From the NCBI GenBank assembly GCA_046155605.1, contig JBJXFQ010000048.1:1-8667 (forward strand): a stretch of DNA of 8,667 bases, in the 5' to 3' direction. A program made the position numbers and the translations under genes. How positions within the stretch are numbered: position 1 is the first letter of the stretch; the number at the start of each line of letters is the position of its first letter. Below are positions 6,389 to 8,667 of this stretch, in pieces. The notes under the pieces are model-generated. The model made no database searches and had not been told where the DNA came from. It saw only the letters and a list, made by a program, of their open reading frames with translations. The DNA comes from JAEUIZ01 sp046155605. GTDB taxonomy: Bacteria > Planctomycetota > Phycisphaerae > Phycisphaerales > UBA1924.

Positions 6389-7555
6389 CTACTTCCCCCT
6401 GATCGCCGCGATCACTGCTTTCTCCAGCTCTTCGCTCGGCCCGGCCCGCGTCGTCTTCTGCCGATCCGCCGGCAGCGTCTTCCACCAGTCCAGCGTCGCC
6501 TTGCAGGTGTCCTCGACCGTGCGGAACTTCAGCCCCTTGGCCACCGCGCGGCGATTGCTCCATCTGTGAAACCCCGCCGTCTCGCCCTCGGGCGGCAGCC
6601 AGATCGGGAACTGCACCGCGTGCTTCTGGAGCGTCGCCGAATCCGCCCACACCAGTTTCGGCGTCGTCCCCGCCGCCTTCGCGCACGCCTCGAGCACCTC
6701 GCCCATCGCCGCGGGCTCGTCCGGACCGACCGCGCTATACACCCCCGCCGTCCCGTCCTCGATCACCCTCACGATCCACTCCCCAAGGTCTCGCACGTCG
6801 ATGATCTGGATCGGGTCACGCGGCGTGCCCGGTGCCAGCATCTCGACCCGCTCGCCCGTCGCCCGCGAGGCCCGCACGGGCCAATAGGTGAAGCGGTCGG
6901 TGGGGTCGCCGGGGCCGACGATGTAGCCGGGGCGGATGTTTGCGCATCGACCGCTGAAGGCCTTCTCCGCCGCCTTCTCGCAGAGCGCCTTGAGCGGGCC
7001 GTAGTTCTCGAACTGCGCCCCCATCTCCTCGACTGTTTCGTCCTTCATCGTGCCGACCGGGGCCGTCTCGTCCGAGTTGGGCGTGCTGTTATCCGCAAAC
7101 GCCGACACGCTCGAAATAAAGACATACTGCCCCGCCTGCGGCGCGAGCATCTCGGCCGACGCCTTCACGATTCGCGGCACATAGCCAGACGTATCCACCA
7201 CCGCGTCCCACGTCCCGCCCTTGAGCGACTCCAGCCCCTTGGGGCTCTTCGGGTCGGCGTCGTCGGCGTGCTTCTCCGGGTCGCGATTGCCGTACAGCAC
7301 TGTCGTGCCATCGGGGACCGCCGAGGGACGGCCGAGTTCCTGCCGACGCTTCTCGGTCTTGCCGCGATTGAAGAGGGTGATGGTGTGGCCGCGCGCGCGC
7401 GCCGCTTCGACGACCGCCGGTCCTAGGAATCCAGTCCCCCCGAGCACGAGAACTCGTTTCGGTGCGGCGAACGATCGACCGTGGGCCAGTTTGCCGCCCG
7501 CCGAGAGCGCGATTGCCGTCGCCATTGACCGCGTCACGAAGTCCCGCCTGTTCAT
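6389..7555 (-). CDS. Tat-signal NAD-dependent epimerase/dehydratase-like protein
   Basis: This 388-residue protein belongs to the extended short-chain dehydrogenase superfamily. The ATG at 7555 is chosen because AAGGA (7563-7567) lies 7 bases upstream and because it gives an N-terminal twin-arginine signal: NRRDFVTRS (2-10), then a hydrophobic stretch MATAIALSAGG (11-21). The Rossmann fold follows at once: RVLVLGGTGFLG (34-45) with the GGTGFLG dinucleotide loop, NRG (63-65), VFISSVSAF (145-153), YGPLK (185-189) with the Tyr and Lys of the YxxxK motif, and NIRPGYIVGPGD (206-217). The C-terminal part (about 225-388) should bind the substrate, which is unknown. It resembles epimerase/isoflavone-reductase-like proteins common in planctomycetes. 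It converges on the methyltransferase gene (32 bp apart) and diverges from the cytochrome gene. Confidence 0.87.
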   Translation of the reverse strand: MNRRDFVTRSMATAIALSAGGKLAHGRSFAAPKRVLVLGGTGFLGPAVVEAARARGHTITLFNRGKTEKRRQELGRPSAVPDGTTVLYGNRDPEKHADDADPKSPKGLESLKGGTWDAVVDTSGYVPRIVKASAEMLAPQAGQYVFISSVSAFADNSTPNSDETAPVGTMKDETVEEMGAQFENYGPLKALCEKAAEKAFSGRCANIRPGYIVGPGDPTDRFTYWPVRASRATGERVEMLAPGTPRDPIQIIDVRDLGEWIVRVIEDGTAGVYSAVGPDEPAAMGEVLEACAKAAGTTPKLVWADSATLQKHAVQFPIWLPPEGETAGFHRWSNRRAVAKGLKFRTVEDTCKATLDWWKTLPADRQKTTRAGPSEELEKAVIAAIRGK

Positions 7556-7749
7556 GCTCTGTTCCTTTGATTCATTCCCCGTGTTCGGGTGAGTGTAAAG
7601 AGATGTTTGGGACGGAGATGCGCGCCGAGCGAACTCCCGCCACGCCCGATAATAGATTGTGCTGGTGCTGAAGAATGCGAGTGCTGAATCCGCAGGTGTC
7701 ATTTCCGCGAAACGTGAGGTACACTCGACTTGGCACCTTTTCTCACAGC

Positions 7750-7760
7750 CACGATTCGTG
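7750..7760. promoter_or_regulatory. Perfect palindrome in the cytochrome leader
   Basis: CACGA and TCGTG flank a central T, ending 15 bases before the cytochrome ATG. It could be an operator half-site pair or a small leader hairpin. Apart from a -10-like TATTAT facing the epimerase gene (minus strand, 7649-7654) with no good -35, the 220-bp divergent region 7556-7775 shows nothing else I can support. Confidence 0.25.
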
Positions 7761-7775
7761 ATAGGATTGTCCGCA

Positions 7776-8667
7776 ATGAGCACCACCGGGCGGGGTTGTC
7801 GTCGTCGGGAGCGGGTTTGGGTCGGCTGCGTGCTGGTTGGCCTCGTGGTGGCGACGATCGCCTCTGCGACAATACCGACCACGCTGCGCGACTTCTTCCT
7901 GCCCGGCTCGCAGCCGGGCGTGCTGCACAACGCCATCGCGTCCGCTGACAAGTGCATGGGGTGCCACGGCAACTTCAACGCGGCGACCGAACCGTTCCGC
8001 CCATGGGCGGCGAGCATGATGGGTCAGGCGGCCCGCGACCCGGTCTTCTATGCCGCACTTGCGGTGGCGAATCAGGACGCGGCGTTCGCAGGCGACCTTT
8101 GCTTGCGCTGCCACACGCCCGGGGGCTGGATTTCCGAGCGCAGCACGCCGACCAACGGCAGCGCGCTGCAGTATCCCGATTTCGACGGCGTGTCGTGCAA
8201 CTTCTGCCATCGCATGGTCGATCCGGTGACGCGGTCTGAGAACCCGGTGGAAGATCGGGAGATCCTGCGGAACATCCATCCGCGCCCGCCGAATCCGCAC
8301 AGCGGAACGTACATCGTCGACCCGCAGGATCGACGCCGCGGGCCGCGCGTGCTCGATCCGTTCTTCCCCGCGCACGAGTGGCTGCACTCGCCGTTCCATG
8401 AGACGTCACAGATGTGCGCGACCTGCCACGACGTGAGCAACCCGGCATTCACAAAGCAGCCGGACGGGACGTACAAACTCGGCCCGCTCGACACACCGCA
8501 CCCCGACGGCGACAAGACGAAAATGTTCCCGATCGAACGCACCTATGGCGAGTGGTCCAAGAGCCTCTTCGCGCAGGGACCGGTCGATGTCGGCGGTCGC
8601 TTCGGGGGCATCCTTCCCGCGGTCAGCTCATGCCAGGATTGCCACATGCCCCCGACCGAAGGCCGCT
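7776..8667 (+). CDS. Multiheme c-type cytochrome (3' end beyond window)
   Basis: Translation from the ATG at 7776 runs open to the window edge, giving 297 codons plus one base and no stop. Five covalent heme-binding CXXCH motifs are visible: CMGCH (60-64), CLRCH (109-113), CNFCH (141-145), CATCH (214-218) and CQDCH (286-290). An Arg-rich start is followed by one hydrophobic segment (about 14-33), either a signal peptide or a membrane anchor, so the hemes should lie in the periplasm. The SMMGQAARDPVFYAAL segment (80-95) and scattered extra histidines, which could be distal ligands, resemble multiheme cytochromes related to cytochrome c554 or nitrite/hydroxylamine-type electron carriers. The redox partner is unknown. 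A weak AGGA (7763-7766) sits 9 bases before the ATG. More heme motifs may follow outside the window. Confidence 0.88.
   Translation, partial: MSTTGRGCRRRERVWVGCVLVGLVVATIASATIPTTLRDFFLPGSQPGVLHNAIASADKCMGCHGNFNAATEPFRPWAASMMGQAARDPVFYAALAVANQDAAFAGDLCLRCHTPGGWISERSTPTNGSALQYPDFDGVSCNFCHRMVDPVTRSENPVEDREILRNIHPRPPNPHSGTYIVDPQDRRRGPRVLDPFFPAHEWLHSPFHETSQMCATCHDVSNPAFTKQPDGTYKLGPLDTPHPDGDKTKMFPIERTYGEWSKSLFAQGPVDVGGRFGGILPAVSSCQDCHMPPTEGR

Noticed and set aside
7556..8017. N-terminal extension of the epimerase to 542 residues
   Set aside because: The extension would cover the divergent cytochrome start. The internal ATG at 7555 has a good Shine-Dalgarno and begins a Tat signal, which must be N-terminal.
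7743..8399. 218-residue minus-strand open frame opposite the cytochrome
   Set aside because: The plus strand encodes five CXXCH motifs in one frame, and the antisense frame has no recognisable features.

Overview
The window is a GC-rich bacterial chromosome segment. It most likely comes from a planctomycete of the Phycisphaerae type. That reading is inferred from three things: an exported protease ending in two copies of a cysteine-containing LNVNDFxCFxxxFAAG dockerin-like module, a Tat-tagged NAD-dependent epimerase-like protein, and a multiheme cytochrome with an SMMGQAARDPVFYAAL-type motif. No rRNA or tRNA is present to confirm the taxonomy.

Layout from left to right. Bases 3-127 form a small inverted-repeat element flanked by CTAG, which looks like a transposase-less MITE or an IS remnant. 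Bases 128-286 hold nothing I can support. A secreted trypsin-like protease with a propeller-like middle and a dockerin-like tail lies on the minus strand (287-2329). A 270-bp divergent intergenic region with several small dyads separates it from an exported DUF1579-family protein on the plus strand (2600-3277), which ends in a textbook intrinsic terminator. Converging on that terminator is a SpoU/TrmH-family RNA methyltransferase (3378-4481, minus) whose SPOUT core is interrupted by about 79 extra codons of repeat-like DNA.

A two-gene plus-strand cassette follows. It has a PD-(D/E)XK nuclease (4585-5721) overlapping by 4 bp (ATGA) a Dam-like DNA adenine methyltransferase (5718-6356). This is most simply read as a compact restriction-modification system of unknown specificity, and it is the strongest candidate for an undescribed system here. 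Next come a Tat-signal NAD-dependent epimerase/dehydratase-like protein (6389-7555, minus) and, divergently, the first 297 codons of a multiheme c-type cytochrome (7776 to the window end, plus). The cytochrome gene is cut by the window edge.

The genes do not form one pathway. The region reads as housekeeping and cell-envelope genes with a restriction-modification cassette placed between two of them, and with small repeat elements at 3-127 and inside the RNA methyltransferase gene.
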